Source: Bradyrhizobium sp. CCBAU 53338 (GTDB lineage: Bacteria > Pseudomonadota > Alphaproteobacteria > Rhizobiales > Xanthobacteraceae). From it: DNA of 64,000 nt. The DNA is taken from assembly GCF_015291665.1 (NCBI RefSeq), contig NZ_CP030048.1, positions 2,170,001 to 2,234,000 of the forward strand, written 5' to 3'. The notes under the pieces are model-generated. The model did no database searches, was not told the DNA's origin, and worked only from the letters and a program-made list of their open reading frames with translations. Positions 9,069 through 17,950 of this stretch are shown here, one piece after another; the stretch's first letter is position 1; each line of letters opens with the position of its first letter. The translations under genes were made by a program, and so were the position numbers.

Positions 9069-10019
9069 TTACCGCATGCGCCGTCGCCAATCGCTCGGGG
9101 TTTCTCCGGTTAGTTTCTTGAACGCCGCCGCGAACGCAGTTTGCGAAGCGTAGCCAAGCTGTGCTGCGATTGCCGCGATCGAGGCGTCGCTGTCGCGCAG
9201 CATGTTCATGGCTTGATCGAGCCGCTGCTGGCGCAACCAGGCATGAGGAGAAAGCCCGGTACTTTCCTTAAACGCACGACAGAAGTGGAAGCGCGAGAGC
9301 CCGGCATCCGACGCGAGAACCGCGAGAGAGACGTCGGTATCGCAGTCCGAGCGCAGGCGTTCGATCGCACGTCGCAGGGCATGCGGCGACAGTCCACCGA
9401 CGACCAGCTCGAAGGTGGATGATTGGCCGGTGTGCTCGGCCAGGATACGCGTGGCCAGAACATCCGTCAGTTGCTGCCTGAACAGATGATCCAACGCCGC
9501 GTTACCCTCCAGCACGTCCGCCGCACTCATCAGCAACCCGGAGACGACAGGGTCTGGATGTCCTGTCCGTTCAAGAAGATCGCCGGGAGCGGGCATGCTG
9601 GCTTCAGAGGCAATGCGTGCGAGTGCGGCTTGCGGAAGATAAAGTTGGATCACGTCGACAAAGCCGGGAATATCCCATCTCGAGCTTGAGCCTGCCGGAA
9701 TGATCGTCACGACTCCGGACCGCGCCGTCCCGATTGCAAGCGATTTCCCGTTGCGCCTTTCGAGGCGCTGAACCCCGGTGGGGTAAGTCATGATGACGTG
9801 GTCGGTCATGGGCTCGACCACGTCATGTAGGGCGCCATGTTTCCAGTGTGCGATGGCGCCGTTGGACGGGTCCGACGCCATTTGCAGCGGTGCGGTTTTG
9901 AGGACTCTCGCCATCTCCACGTCGGCGCGGCGCCGCCCGACGCTCGGAGCGCCATCGTGGTCCGCACCAGGTGCGACGAGCAAAGCCTCCAAAGGATCCC
10001 GTGGGACTGGTCTGGTCAT
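9069..10019 (-). CDS. AraC family transcriptional regulator (copy 1 of tandem pair)
   Basis: A 316-residue regulator with an N-terminal cupin-like sensing domain and a C-terminal double helix-turn-helix (about 215-315; SLAVLASDAGLSRFHFCRAFKESTGLSPHAWLRQQR, given in two parts as SLAVLASDAGLSRFHFCRAF and the following KESTGLSPHAW). Effector is not evident. It lies 50 bp downstream of a close paralogue in the same direction, with very similar C-termini (GYASQTAFAAAF, LTGETPSDWRRR), so the pair arose by tandem duplication. Confidence 0.9.
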   Translation of the reverse strand: MTRPVPRDPLEALLVAPGADHDGAPSVGRRRADVEMARVLKTAPLQMASDPSNGAIAHWKHGALHDVVEPMTDHVIMTYPTGVQRLERRNGKSLAIGTARSGVVTIIPAGSSSRWDIPGFVDVIQLYLPQAALARIASEASMPAPGDLLERTGHPDPVVSGLLMSAADVLEGNAALDHLFRQQLTDVLATRILAEHTGQSSTFELVVGGLSPHALRRAIERLRSDCDTDVSLAVLASDAGLSRFHFCRAFKESTGLSPHAWLRQQRLDQAMNMLRDSDASIAAIAAQLGYASQTAFAAAFKKLTGETPSDWRRRMR

Positions 10020-10069
10020 GGAGCTGTCCTCGCTTTCCGAGGCATTTCACAACAGCGGGAAGGTTGTCG

Positions 10070-11017
10070 CTAACGCACGCGTCGTCGCCAATCGCTCGGC
10101 GTCTCCCCGGTCAATCGCCTGAACGCCGCCGCGAATGCCGTTTGGGAAGCATAGCCAAGCTCCATCGCCACCGACACGACGGATGCGTCGGTGTCGCGCA
10201 GCATGTTCATGGCCAGTTCAAGCCGGTGTTGCCGCAACCAGGCAAGCGGCGAAAGTCCGGTGCTTTCCTTGAACGCGCGACAGAAGTGAAAGCGCGACAG
10301 CCCGGCGTCGGACGCCAGGTCGTCGAGAGAGACGTCCGTCTCGCTGTCCGAACGCAAACGTTCGATGGCACGCAGCAGGACTTTCGGCGAAAGCCCGCCG
10401 ACGGCCGGCTGGAATGTCGTCGGCGAACTGGTGTGCGCGGCCAGCAGGCGTGTCGCCAGGAGGTCGGTCAATTGATGCCTGAACAGTGCATCCAGGGTCC
10501 GGTTGCCCTCCAGCACGCTGGCTGCGCTCAGCAGCAATCGGGATGTAATGGGGTCTGGATGCGCCGTTCGCTCCAGCAGATTGGTGGATGTGCCGGCCGC
10601 GGCTTCGTCGGCAACGCGAATCAGCGTTGCGTGAGGAAGATAGAGCTGGACGACGTCGACGGGCTTCGGAATGTCCCAGCGGGAGCTTGATCCCTCCGGA
10701 ATGACGATCAGCACTCCGGGACGGAACGTGCCACTCGCAACCGATCTTCCGTTCCGCCGCTCCATGTGTTGGGTCACACCGTTGTAGGCCATGATGACGT
10801 GGTGGCTCATGGGTTCGACGACGTCGTGCAAGGGGTCATGCTTCCAGTGCGCGATCCCGGCGCCGGTGGTGTCCAAAGCCATTCGAAACGGCGTGGTCCC
10901 GAGAACGCGCGCCATCTCCACGTCTGCGTGACGTCGATCAGAGGCCGGCGCGTCAGGGCCGGACGTCGCGGGTGCGACTGGCGGGGTCTGGAGGGAATCG
11001 ATGTTCGGATGGCTCAT
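10070..11017 (-). CDS. AraC family transcriptional regulator (copy 2 of tandem pair)
   Basis: A 315-residue AraC regulator, paralogous along its whole length to the next gene at 9069-10019. The sensing domain holds the shared stretch MARVL...APFRMALD and HWKHD; the C-terminal 100 residues are the DNA-binding domain. An in-frame GTG at 11059 would add 14 residues; I prefer the ATG at 11017. Regulated genes are not evident; the divergent neighbour side is a two-component operon. Confidence 0.9.
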   Translation of the reverse strand: MSHPNIDSLQTPPVAPATSGPDAPASDRRHADVEMARVLGTTPFRMALDTTGAGIAHWKHDPLHDVVEPMSHHVIMAYNGVTQHMERRNGRSVASGTFRPGVLIVIPEGSSSRWDIPKPVDVVQLYLPHATLIRVADEAAAGTSTNLLERTAHPDPITSRLLLSAASVLEGNRTLDALFRHQLTDLLATRLLAAHTSSPTTFQPAVGGLSPKVLLRAIERLRSDSETDVSLDDLASDAGLSRFHFCRAFKESTGLSPLAWLRQHRLELAMNMLRDTDASVVSVAMELGYASQTAFAAAFRRLTGETPSDWRRRVR

Positions 11018-11243
11018 GAGTTGTGCTCGTACTGGAGAGGTCCTACGCTCACCTCTCACCGGCGGCTCAGGGGCCGATGGGCAGAGCGGTCACCTCGGCC
11101 TTGTTGGCGATGGTGATGGAAAGCAGCGGACTGCGGTATCGTTCGGTGGGTCTGATTTCGCTGGTTTCGCGGCTAGCTTCACCTGTACTTTGGGATAGGC
11201 TCGGGCGGAGCTTGGGCGATTGCGTCCAGTGAGATGCGCCGAG

Positions 11244-13328
11244 CTATGACGTTGCATGCCCTGGCTCGGAGCTGCTAACCCCCGGCACGGGGACCGTGAA
11301 GTGGAAATGGGCGCCGCCCTTCTGACGGTTTGCGCCGGCGATGCGGCCGCCATGCGCAGTGATGATCGACTGGCAGATGGTGAGGCCGATGCCAAGGCCC
11401 GCATCCTTGGTGCTGAAGAAGCTGTCGAAGACACGCGACAGGTCAGCGCCGGGCACGCCGGGCCCGTTGTCGAACACGGAGAGGGCGACCGAGCCTTCGT
11501 CATCGATCGACGTCTTGACATCGATCCGGCGTATCGGCTGGCCCGACTGCACGATCGCCTGGATGCTATTGACGAGGAGATTGATGATCACCTGCTGCAA
11601 CTGAATCCGGTCACCCAGGACCTTGGGGAGATCGGCGCCGAAGTTCGCGGACAGGATGATCGCCTTCGAGTCTATGTCGTGCCGGATGAACAAGAGCGCC
11701 TCTTCGAGCACCTCGTTCAAATCGATCAGGCGCTTCTCCGGCTCGTGCTTCGCGGCCATGCCGCGGATGCGATGAATGATATCGCTGGCGCGACGCGCGT
11801 TCGATACGATGCGCGATGTGAGCTGCGTGACCTTTTCGGTGTTTTGATCGGCGCGCGCGAGCCACCGCAGGCTGGTCTCGCCATTGGTCACGATGGCCGC
11901 AAGCGGCTGGTTGATCTCATGCGCGATTGAGGTCGCGAGCTCTCCGAGCGTCGCGATCCGCCCGGCGTGCGAGAGGTCGGCTTGCAGTTTCCGCAGCTGC
12001 TGTTCGGCGTTCAGGCGCTCGCTGATGTCCTGCATGGTGATGAAGGTGTTGTCGAGCTGCTCGGGAGGTACCGGATAGGTCACCGTGAACAGGACGTCGA
12101 TGATCGCTCCATCGAAGGCACGAATCCGGGTCTCCTCGATCAGGTTCCGCCGGCCTTCGAAATGTGCGACCATGACCCGTTCGGCAAGTCCGGGGGCGGC
12201 GGCGAAAATGTACCTGACAGGCTTGATGAGATCCGCGGGGTTGTGGGCGCGGAACAGCGATACGGCGTCCCGGTTGACGTCGGTGACTCGAACGACGTCC
12301 TTGGCGTGTTCGACGAGGTCCGGGTTGCGCTCGAGGTGACCGGCGATATCGCGCACACCATTGGCCTTCAACTGGTCGAAGGCCTCGCCGGCACGACGGG
12401 AATCGACCTGCCAGAGCGCAGTCGGCAGATACTGAACGAGCTGACGGTATCTCTCCTCGCTGGCCCGCAATTCCCATGTCGTCCGGTCATCATTCGATAC
12501 GCCATTGATGGTCACGAACACGGTACCGGGAGGCTTTGGTTCTGCGGAATGCCAGGCCTTGACGATGGGATTGCGCAAGCTTCCGCTCAGGATCATCCTG
12601 CCCATCTCGAGGCGCGTGCGGTCACTTGCGACGCGCTCGAGCAGCGAGGCCAGAAGTGAGCGGCTCTCCGCCGGCCAGAAGTCGCCGATAGGCTTGCCGA
12701 TCATCTGCTCGTAACCGGCATGGGCGCCGAACATGCGGACCGCGCGATCGTTGACGGCCGTGATGCGGGTTGCGGTCAGCAGCCTGTCGACCCAATCCGG
12801 GTGCTGGTTGAGGTCGACTCTGGCGCCGCCGCGCCGATGTTCGGCGATCGCATCGAGCAAAGGGTGCGCTGGCGTCGTATCGAGTTCCCAGGATGCGGCG
12901 AGGGAGGATTGCAGCTCGGCATCCATGCGCAGATACCCCGTTTCGGTGAGAGAGCCAGCGTTCCGGCCGAACTCGACGATATCGAGAAGCGCGCCGGTCG
13001 TGTCCCGGCGGACGATTTGCCTGACGGCCGCGACGACTGCCGCTCCGGTCAGACCACGGCGGTGAACCACGCCCTCCCATCGTCCTTCACGCAGCAGCGC
13101 GCTGAAATGGTCGGTGCCGCTGTGTGTAAGGGAGCCTATCGTCTGGACGCTCTGTCCCACCATCGCCATGGCAGGCCAGCCGTAGAGAGCCTCGGAAGCC
13201 GCGTTCCAGTAGCGGATGACGCCATGTGCGTCACTGACGATGATGCTTTCGGAGGCAAGATCGGCCAGTTCCATAGCGTGAGGGTAAACGTGATCAGCCG
13301 CCGTAGCCCGTTGGAATAGATTAGTCAT
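11244..13328 (-). CDS. Cytosolic PAS-domain sensor histidine kinase
   Basis: A 694-residue kinase without obvious membrane segments. It has at least three PAS domains (first around residues 20-120 with GVIRYWNAASEALYGW, others about 185-280 and 300-430), then a dimerisation helix with the phosphoacceptor histidine in SIAHEINQPLAAI (about 470), and a C-terminal ATPase domain with N-box LLVNSIQAI, G1 FDNGPGVPG and G2 GLGIGLTIC. The NQPLAAI type resembles FixL-like kinases, but no heme PAS residue can be claimed. The start overlaps the upstream receiver gene by eight bases, so they are translated together. Confidence 0.9.
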   Translation of the reverse strand: MTNLFQRATAADHVYPHAMELADLASESIIVSDAHGVIRYWNAASEALYGWPAMAMVGQSVQTIGSLTHSGTDHFSALLREGRWEGVVHRRGLTGAAVVAAVRQIVRRDTTGALLDIVEFGRNAGSLTETGYLRMDAELQSSLAASWELDTTPAHPLLDAIAEHRRGGARVDLNQHPDWVDRLLTATRITAVNDRAVRMFGAHAGYEQMIGKPIGDFWPAESRSLLASLLERVASDRTRLEMGRMILSGSLRNPIVKAWHSAEPKPPGTVFVTINGVSNDDRTTWELRASEERYRQLVQYLPTALWQVDSRRAGEAFDQLKANGVRDIAGHLERNPDLVEHAKDVVRVTDVNRDAVSLFRAHNPADLIKPVRYIFAAAPGLAERVMVAHFEGRRNLIEETRIRAFDGAIIDVLFTVTYPVPPEQLDNTFITMQDISERLNAEQQLRKLQADLSHAGRIATLGELATSIAHEINQPLAAIVTNGETSLRWLARADQNTEKVTQLTSRIVSNARRASDIIHRIRGMAAKHEPEKRLIDLNEVLEEALLFIRHDIDSKAIILSANFGADLPKVLGDRIQLQQVIINLLVNSIQAIVQSGQPIRRIDVKTSIDDEGSVALSVFDNGPGVPGADLSRVFDSFFSTKDAGLGIGLTICQSIITAHGGRIAGANRQKGGAHFHFTVPVPGVSSSEPGHATS

Positions 13329-13758
13329 CTGACGGCGTATCCCGTCGGTCGTCGCCGCGCGAGCCGCCTGCATGGTTCAGCGCGGACTGTAGATAGCGAA
13401 AGAGGACGTCGTCGTTGACCGGCTTTGTCAAACAGGCAAGAGCGCCGCCGCTGAGCGCGCGCGCGTGCGTGGCCGGACTTACGTCCGCGGTGATGACGAT
13501 GACCGGCATTGTCGAGCCCAATTCCCGCAATCTTTCCTGGAGTTCGAGGCCACTCCGGCCTGGCATGCTCACGTCCGTAATCAGGCAGTCGAAACGATCC
13601 GGAACATATTCGGCCATGAAAGATTCCGCTCGATCGAATGTCTGGCACGCAAGTTCCAGCACCAGGAGGAGATCGGAAAGCGCCTCTCGCACGGCTTCGT
13701 CGTCATCTACGACTGCAACGATGGGCATCTCTGGCGAATGGAGCATTTTCGCTGGCAT
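13321..13758 (-). CDS. Single-domain response regulator
   Basis: A 145-residue receiver with acidic DDDE at about 18-21, phosphoacceptor aspartate in CLITDVSMPG (about 61) and lysine in CLTKPV. There is no output domain. It is likely a phosphate relay or competing acceptor for the PAS kinase encoded next, whose start codon overlaps its end. Confidence 0.9.
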   Translation of the reverse strand: MPAKMLHSPEMPIVAVVDDDEAVREALSDLLLVLELACQTFDRAESFMAEYVPDRFDCLITDVSMPGRSGLELQERLRELGSTMPVIVITADVSPATHARALSGGALACLTKPVNDDVLFRYLQSALNHAGGSRGDDRRDTPSDD

Positions 13759-13797
13759 GGCCCGACGACCATCCGCCCATTGCCGGCTGGGTTGTAC

Positions 13798-14505
13798 CTA
13801 TCCTTTGGTGTAGGCCGATTGCTGCCCTTGAAGGGTGGCAGGCAGCGATTGCCATATCCGGATCAATTGGCCGACGGATCCGGCCTGTAGTTTCCGCATC
13901 GCGTTGCCACGGTGAAGCTTGACCGTGATCTCGGTGATACCAAGATCGAATGCGATCTGCTTGTTGAGGCGGCCCTTGACCACTTCGCGCAGCACCTCGC
14001 GCTCGCGCGGCGTCAATCTCGCGTAGCGGTCGGCGTGTTGCCTGACCTGATCGGCCGCGGCCCGTTGCGCGACGTCCTTCTCGATCGCGGCGGTGACCGC
14101 ATCAAGCAGCGCTTGATCCCTGACGGGCTTGGTCAGGAAGTCGATGGCTCCTGCTTTCATGGCCTGCACGGTCATTGCTATGTCGCCATGACCTGTCAGG
14201 AAAATGATCGGCCGCGTGTTGCCGTTCGCGACAAGACGCTGCTGGAGATCGAGGCCGCTGGTTCCGGGCATGCGAACGTCGAGGATCAGGCAGCCCGGTC
14301 GCTCCGGGAGATCGGCGTTCAACAACTCCTGAGTTGAACCGAAGCAGCACGCATCGAGTCCAACCGACAGGAGCAGTTCGCGAAGCGCAAGGCGGATCTC
14401 TTCGTCATCGTCCACGATCAGGACGAGCGGACGGTCTGTGGAATCAGTCTCCACGTTCATGGGATAGCGAGGTAAAGCATGAGCACCGGCGGTCGTTTCA
14501 AGCAT
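13798..14505 (-). CDS. FixJ/NarL-type response regulator
   Basis: A 235-residue regulator: receiver domain (VDDDEEIR, CLILDVRMPG with the phosphoacceptor aspartate, FLTKPV) followed by a LuxR-type helix-turn-helix (LTPREREVLREVVKGRLNKQ, then the IAFDLGITEITVK helix). This layout is that of FixJ-like regulators. The first gene of a three-gene operon with the lone receiver and the PAS kinase. Start is not certain: ATG at 14505 has AAGAGG upstream, ATG at 14460 is a shorter option. Confidence 0.9.
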   Translation of the reverse strand: MLETTAGAHALPRYPMNVETDSTDRPLVLIVDDDEEIRLALRELLLSVGLDACCFGSTQELLNADLPERPGCLILDVRMPGTSGLDLQQRLVANGNTRPIIFLTGHGDIAMTVQAMKAGAIDFLTKPVRDQALLDAVTAAIEKDVAQRAAADQVRQHADRYARLTPREREVLREVVKGRLNKQIAFDLGITEITVKLHRGNAMRKLQAGSVGQLIRIWQSLPATLQGQQSAYTKG

Positions 14506-14781
14506 GAGTGGCCTCTTGATCGCTTCCAGCTCCGCGTTTTCACGGGTCTTACTGGTGTACCGTCCGGCCGTCTTTCCCAAAACGAGCGTGTTTTGTCTAA
14601 TTGTGCCCGACGCCGCACCGGCCCACGCGGATGTGACTGAACTGACATCGAACGGCTGCGCCTGCCGACCGGCTTGTTCCCCTAGACCTGCGGACTAGAA
14701 ACACGAGCCCTGAGTACGGTAGTCCGCCCGGCCTCACGCGGCCCATCTTCATCGACGTTTCGTCAAGAGACGGAGAGAGCG

Positions 14782-15651
14782 ATGTCGATGACCGACGGAC
14801 GGCAACAAGCGGACACTGCAAAGTCGCATCGATCTCGGTTGAGGACGTCCTCATCGAGCCGCGCGCCGGACCGACCAGCCATCAACATTCCCAACGTCGG
14901 CGGCAGGCCGCCGCATGGTCCTTCCGGCCTATTGAGCGATGACACGCTGGTCTATGCCGTTTGCCTGTCGGCGGGGTCAGGGACGGTTCCCGCACGCCCC
15001 TCGCGCGATCGGAAAATGGACCGTCGCTTTGTGCAGGAAGATGTCAGCGACGAGATGCTGCTCAAGAATATTGCGGAAGGCGACAAGGCCGCCATGCACA
15101 TCATCTTCGCCCGTTACCGCGAAAGGGTGTCCCGATTCATCAAGCGCCTGGCTCGCAATCCAGCGGTCGTCGACGATCTCGTCAATCAGGTCTTTCTTGA
15201 CGTGTGGCGCTCGGCAAACAGGTTCGAGAACCGCGCGCGCGTGGCCACATGGCTGTTTTCGATCGCCCGATTCAAGGCCATCGGCTCGTGGCGAGAGCGA
15301 ACACACGAGGATATCGATCAAGACGATGCGCTAGGAATTGTCGACCCGCTGGATACGCCTGACGTCGCTCTGGAGCACAAGGATGCGAGCGGAATCCTGC
15401 GCGCCTGCATCGACAAGCTCGCGCCGGCGCACCGGGAGATCATCGACATGTACTATTTTCGCGAAAAGCCCGTCGCCGAAGTCAGTGGATTGATCGGTAT
15501 TCCGGAAGCCACCGTGAAGAGCAGGCTCTTTTACGCGCGCAAGCGGCTCGCCAGAATCCTCCTGGATGCGGGTTTCGATGCCGCTGCCGCCCGAACGAGT
15601 CTTGGAATTTCGCTCGTTCGCGCTACAGACGAACTGCCAGCGGCAAAGTGA
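14782..15651 (+). CDS. ECF-type RNA polymerase sigma factor
   Basis: A 289-residue sigma-70 family protein. Region 2 lies around residues 100-165 (YRERVSRFIKRLARN, VVDDLVNQVFLDVWR) and region 4 around 215-265 (LAPAHREIIDMYYF, IPEATVKSRLFYARKRL). An unusual N-terminal 85 residues rich in Ser/Arg/Pro have no clear domain; if the ATG at 15016 (MDRRFVQ) is the true start the protein would be of normal ECF length. GGAGAG precedes the ATG at 14782. No anti-sigma gene is adjacent. Divergent from the FixJ-like operon. Confidence 0.85.
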   Translation: MSMTDGRQQADTAKSHRSRLRTSSSSRAPDRPAINIPNVGGRPPHGPSGLLSDDTLVYAVCLSAGSGTVPARPSRDRKMDRRFVQEDVSDEMLLKNIAEGDKAAMHIIFARYRERVSRFIKRLARNPAVVDDLVNQVFLDVWRSANRFENRARVATWLFSIARFKAIGSWRERTHEDIDQDDALGIVDPLDTPDVALEHKDASGILRACIDKLAPAHREIIDMYYFREKPVAEVSGLIGIPEATVKSRLFYARKRLARILLDAGFDAAAARTSLGISLVRATDELPAAK

Positions 15652-15972
15652 GACGCTGGTCGTGCGCGCTGCCTGATTCTTTTCAACGTCGCCATTGCGG
15701 CAGAAATCTTGGCATACGCCGGGGCGACGGCAATCGGGCTTTCACAAACGCACGATGGAACCAAGACCGGGATTGTTCCCGTGCGGGGCATCAGGGCTCG
15801 ATCACCTTGGAATTGCTCCGGAAATCCTTTGTTGGGAATCTGATCGGGGGCGCTCGCTGCAATTGCCCATACCAGCGCAGGTCTGGACGGTTGTCTGCCG
15901 ATTTCCGATAGTGGGGTCGGTTTCGCGGGCGGATGATCTGCCCGGTCCAGCTCCAGGAATAGGCCGACTGAT
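15652..15972. other. Intergenic gap, no gene seen
   Basis: About 320 bp between the sigma factor and the AraC gene. Frames here have neither good ribosome sites nor protein-like composition; I see no repeat or clear terminator. Confidence 0.5.
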
Positions 15973-16902
15973 ATGTTGCGTGCGGGCGCCTTTGCAGAGA
16001 TGGTCAGGCGGCAGTTGCGCTTGCGGGATGCGCCGCCCTCGCTGGTCACGCGTTCATTGCGCGGCATCGACCTCGCGCTCACCGAAACCCAGGACGTGAA
16101 TCCCCAACCGGGCCGTTCCGGCTCCATGGCTGATGAAGCCTATCTCGTCAGCCTGAAACTTCACGACTACCCGGACTGCGAGCTCTGGGACCACGGCAAG
16201 TGTGTCATGAAGGCGGACGTCAGAGCCGGTACGACCTATCTGTACGACCTCAGGAGCGATCCCGGCTATGTCATCGACAAGCCGTTCCATTCGCTTCAGT
16301 TCTATCTTCCGCGTTCGGCCCTTGACGGTCTTGCCAAGGAATCTCGCACGCCCCCCGTGGGGGACCTCGCGTGTCAGTTTGGTTTTGGCCATGACGACAA
16401 GGTCATGCGTCATATCGGGGCGTGTCTGCTGGAAGCGCTCCGTCGTCCGGACGAGGCCAATCAGCTTTTCATCGATCACATGATGCTCGCATTTGCTGCG
16501 CACGTCGCCCAGGCTTATGGGGGATTCCAAAACGCTGCCGGATCGGTTCGCGGTGCTCTCGCCCCATGGCAGGTGAAACGAGCCTGCGAAAGGCTCGATG
16601 CGAATCTCGGCGGGACTCTATCGTTGCAACAGATCGCGGCGGAGTTCGATCTTTCGGTCAGCCATTTTTCGCGTGCGTTTCGCATTTCCACGGGCCTGCC
16701 ACCGCACCAATGGCTGTTGCGACAGCGCGTCAAAGCAGCCCAGCAGTTGATGACCGTCCGCGACTTGCCGCTGTCCGAGATCGCGATCTCGGTCGGGTTC
16801 GCCAACCAGAGCCACTTTACCAAGGTGTTCTCAGCGCAAGTCGGCGTCAGTCCGGCAACATGGCGTCGCGGATCGCTGGGCACCGGCGAAAGCGATATGT
16901 AA
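15973..16902 (+). CDS. AraC family regulator (pair B, first copy)
   Basis: A 309-residue AraC protein with a sensing N-terminal part (ISL-like AYLVSLKLHDYPDCELW) and a C-terminal double helix-turn-helix (LQQIAAEFDLSVSHFSRAF; PLSEIAISVGFANQSHFTKV). It has the same length as the next gene and is similar to it throughout. Effector and targets are unknown. The last 62 bases before its stop are identical to those of the next gene. Confidence 0.9.
   Translation: MLRAGAFAEMVRRQLRLRDAPPSLVTRSLRGIDLALTETQDVNPQPGRSGSMADEAYLVSLKLHDYPDCELWDHGKCVMKADVRAGTTYLYDLRSDPGYVIDKPFHSLQFYLPRSALDGLAKESRTPPVGDLACQFGFGHDDKVMRHIGACLLEALRRPDEANQLFIDHMMLAFAAHVAQAYGGFQNAAGSVRGALAPWQVKRACERLDANLGGTLSLQQIAAEFDLSVSHFSRAFRISTGLPPHQWLLRQRVKAAQQLMTVRDLPLSEIAISVGFANQSHFTKVFSAQVGVSPATWRRGSLGTGESDM
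16834..16895 (+). repeat. 62-bp exact direct repeat, copy 1
   Basis: Identical to 17865-17926. It covers the codons for the last residues of the AraC domain (QVGVSPATWRRGSLGTGES). The rest of the two genes differs at many positions, so this patch has probably been homogenised by gene conversion. Confidence 0.9.
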
Positions 16903-17003
16903 TCGTGCGGTCTGCCTCGGAGGGCCGCTTCATAGTTGTGGTTATCGCCTTCGGTCGATGAGGAGCACTCACTCCGTCCAATTCTACGCAAGGAGTGGCG
17001 CAT

Positions 17004-17933
17004 ATGAAGTTGACGGGTTTCTATGGCCAGACTGTCAAGCGGTTCTTGCACTTGGAGCACGAACCAGTCTCGTTAATCACGCGTTCGCTACGAAACGCTG
17101 AGATTGCAGTTACCGAGACCAGGGATGATGCGCCTGTGCCACGCTCGTCCGGCGAGATGGGCCTTCAGGATGCCTATGTCGTCAGTCTGAAACTCAACGA
17201 TTACCCGAATTGCGAGATCTGGGAACGCGGCAATACTATCAAGACCGACATCCGGGCGGGCGCAACATACGTATATGACATGAAGAAGGATCCGCGCTTC
17301 TTTATCAACAAGCCGTTCCACTCTCTTCATTTCTATCTTCCGCGCTCGTCGCTCGATGGTATCGCTGAGCAGTCGGCCGCGCCACGCGTCGCTGAGCTCC
17401 CCTCTCAGCTCGGCGTCGGCCATGATGACCCGGTTATCCGTCATATCGGTGGAGCGCTCCTGCAAGCTCTGCGTCGGCCGGCCGAGGCCAACCAGCTCTT
17501 CATCGACTACATGATGCTCGCATTTGCGACGCACGCCGCGCAGGCCTACGGCGGATTAAGGTGGGGCGTCAAAGTGTCGAGGGGCGGTCTGGCGCCATGG
17601 CAGTTGAAGCGGGCCTACGAAAAGCTCGACGCTGATCTCGGCGGAACACTTTCGTTGCAGCAGTTGGCCGCCGAGTTCGGTCTCTCGGCCAGTTACTTTT
17701 CGCGCGCGTTTCGTGCCTCCACCGGCCTGCTGCCGCACCAATGTCTGCTGCACCAGCGCGTGAAGGTGGCGATGCAGTTGATGACCCTGCGGGACCTGCC
17801 GCTGTCTGAAATTGCGATCGCTGTGGGATTCGCCAACCAAAGTCACTTCACTAAGGTGTTTTCGGCGCAAGTCGGCGTCAGTCCGGCAACATGGCGTCGC
17901 GGATCGCTGGGCACCGGCGAAAGCGAGAACTGA
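17004..17933 (+). CDS. AraC family regulator (pair B, second copy)
   Basis: A 309-residue AraC protein, tandem paralogue of 15973-16902. AAGGAG lies nine bases before the ATG at 17004; a GTG at 16995 overlaps this site and is not preferred. Same domain order: sensing domain with AYVVSLKLNDYPNCEIW and DNA-binding domain with LQQLAAEFGLSASYFSRAF. This pair is not closely related to the tandem AraC pair at 9-11 kb. Confidence 0.9.
   Translation: MKLTGFYGQTVKRFLHLEHEPVSLITRSLRNAEIAVTETRDDAPVPRSSGEMGLQDAYVVSLKLNDYPNCEIWERGNTIKTDIRAGATYVYDMKKDPRFFINKPFHSLHFYLPRSSLDGIAEQSAAPRVAELPSQLGVGHDDPVIRHIGGALLQALRRPAEANQLFIDYMMLAFATHAAQAYGGLRWGVKVSRGGLAPWQLKRAYEKLDADLGGTLSLQQLAAEFGLSASYFSRAFRASTGLLPHQCLLHQRVKVAMQLMTLRDLPLSEIAIAVGFANQSHFTKVFSAQVGVSPATWRRGSLGTGESEN
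17865..17926 (+). repeat. 62-bp exact direct repeat, copy 2
   Basis: Exact copy of 16834-16895 at the 3' end of the second AraC gene. Confidence 0.9.
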
Positions 17934-17950
17934 TCAGAGGATGCCCCCAC

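Noticed and set aside
14782..15651. Sigma factor as the regulator of the buf promoter
   Set aside because: It is 15 kb away and has no neighbouring anti-sigma gene of the OsrA type; nothing in the sequence links the two.
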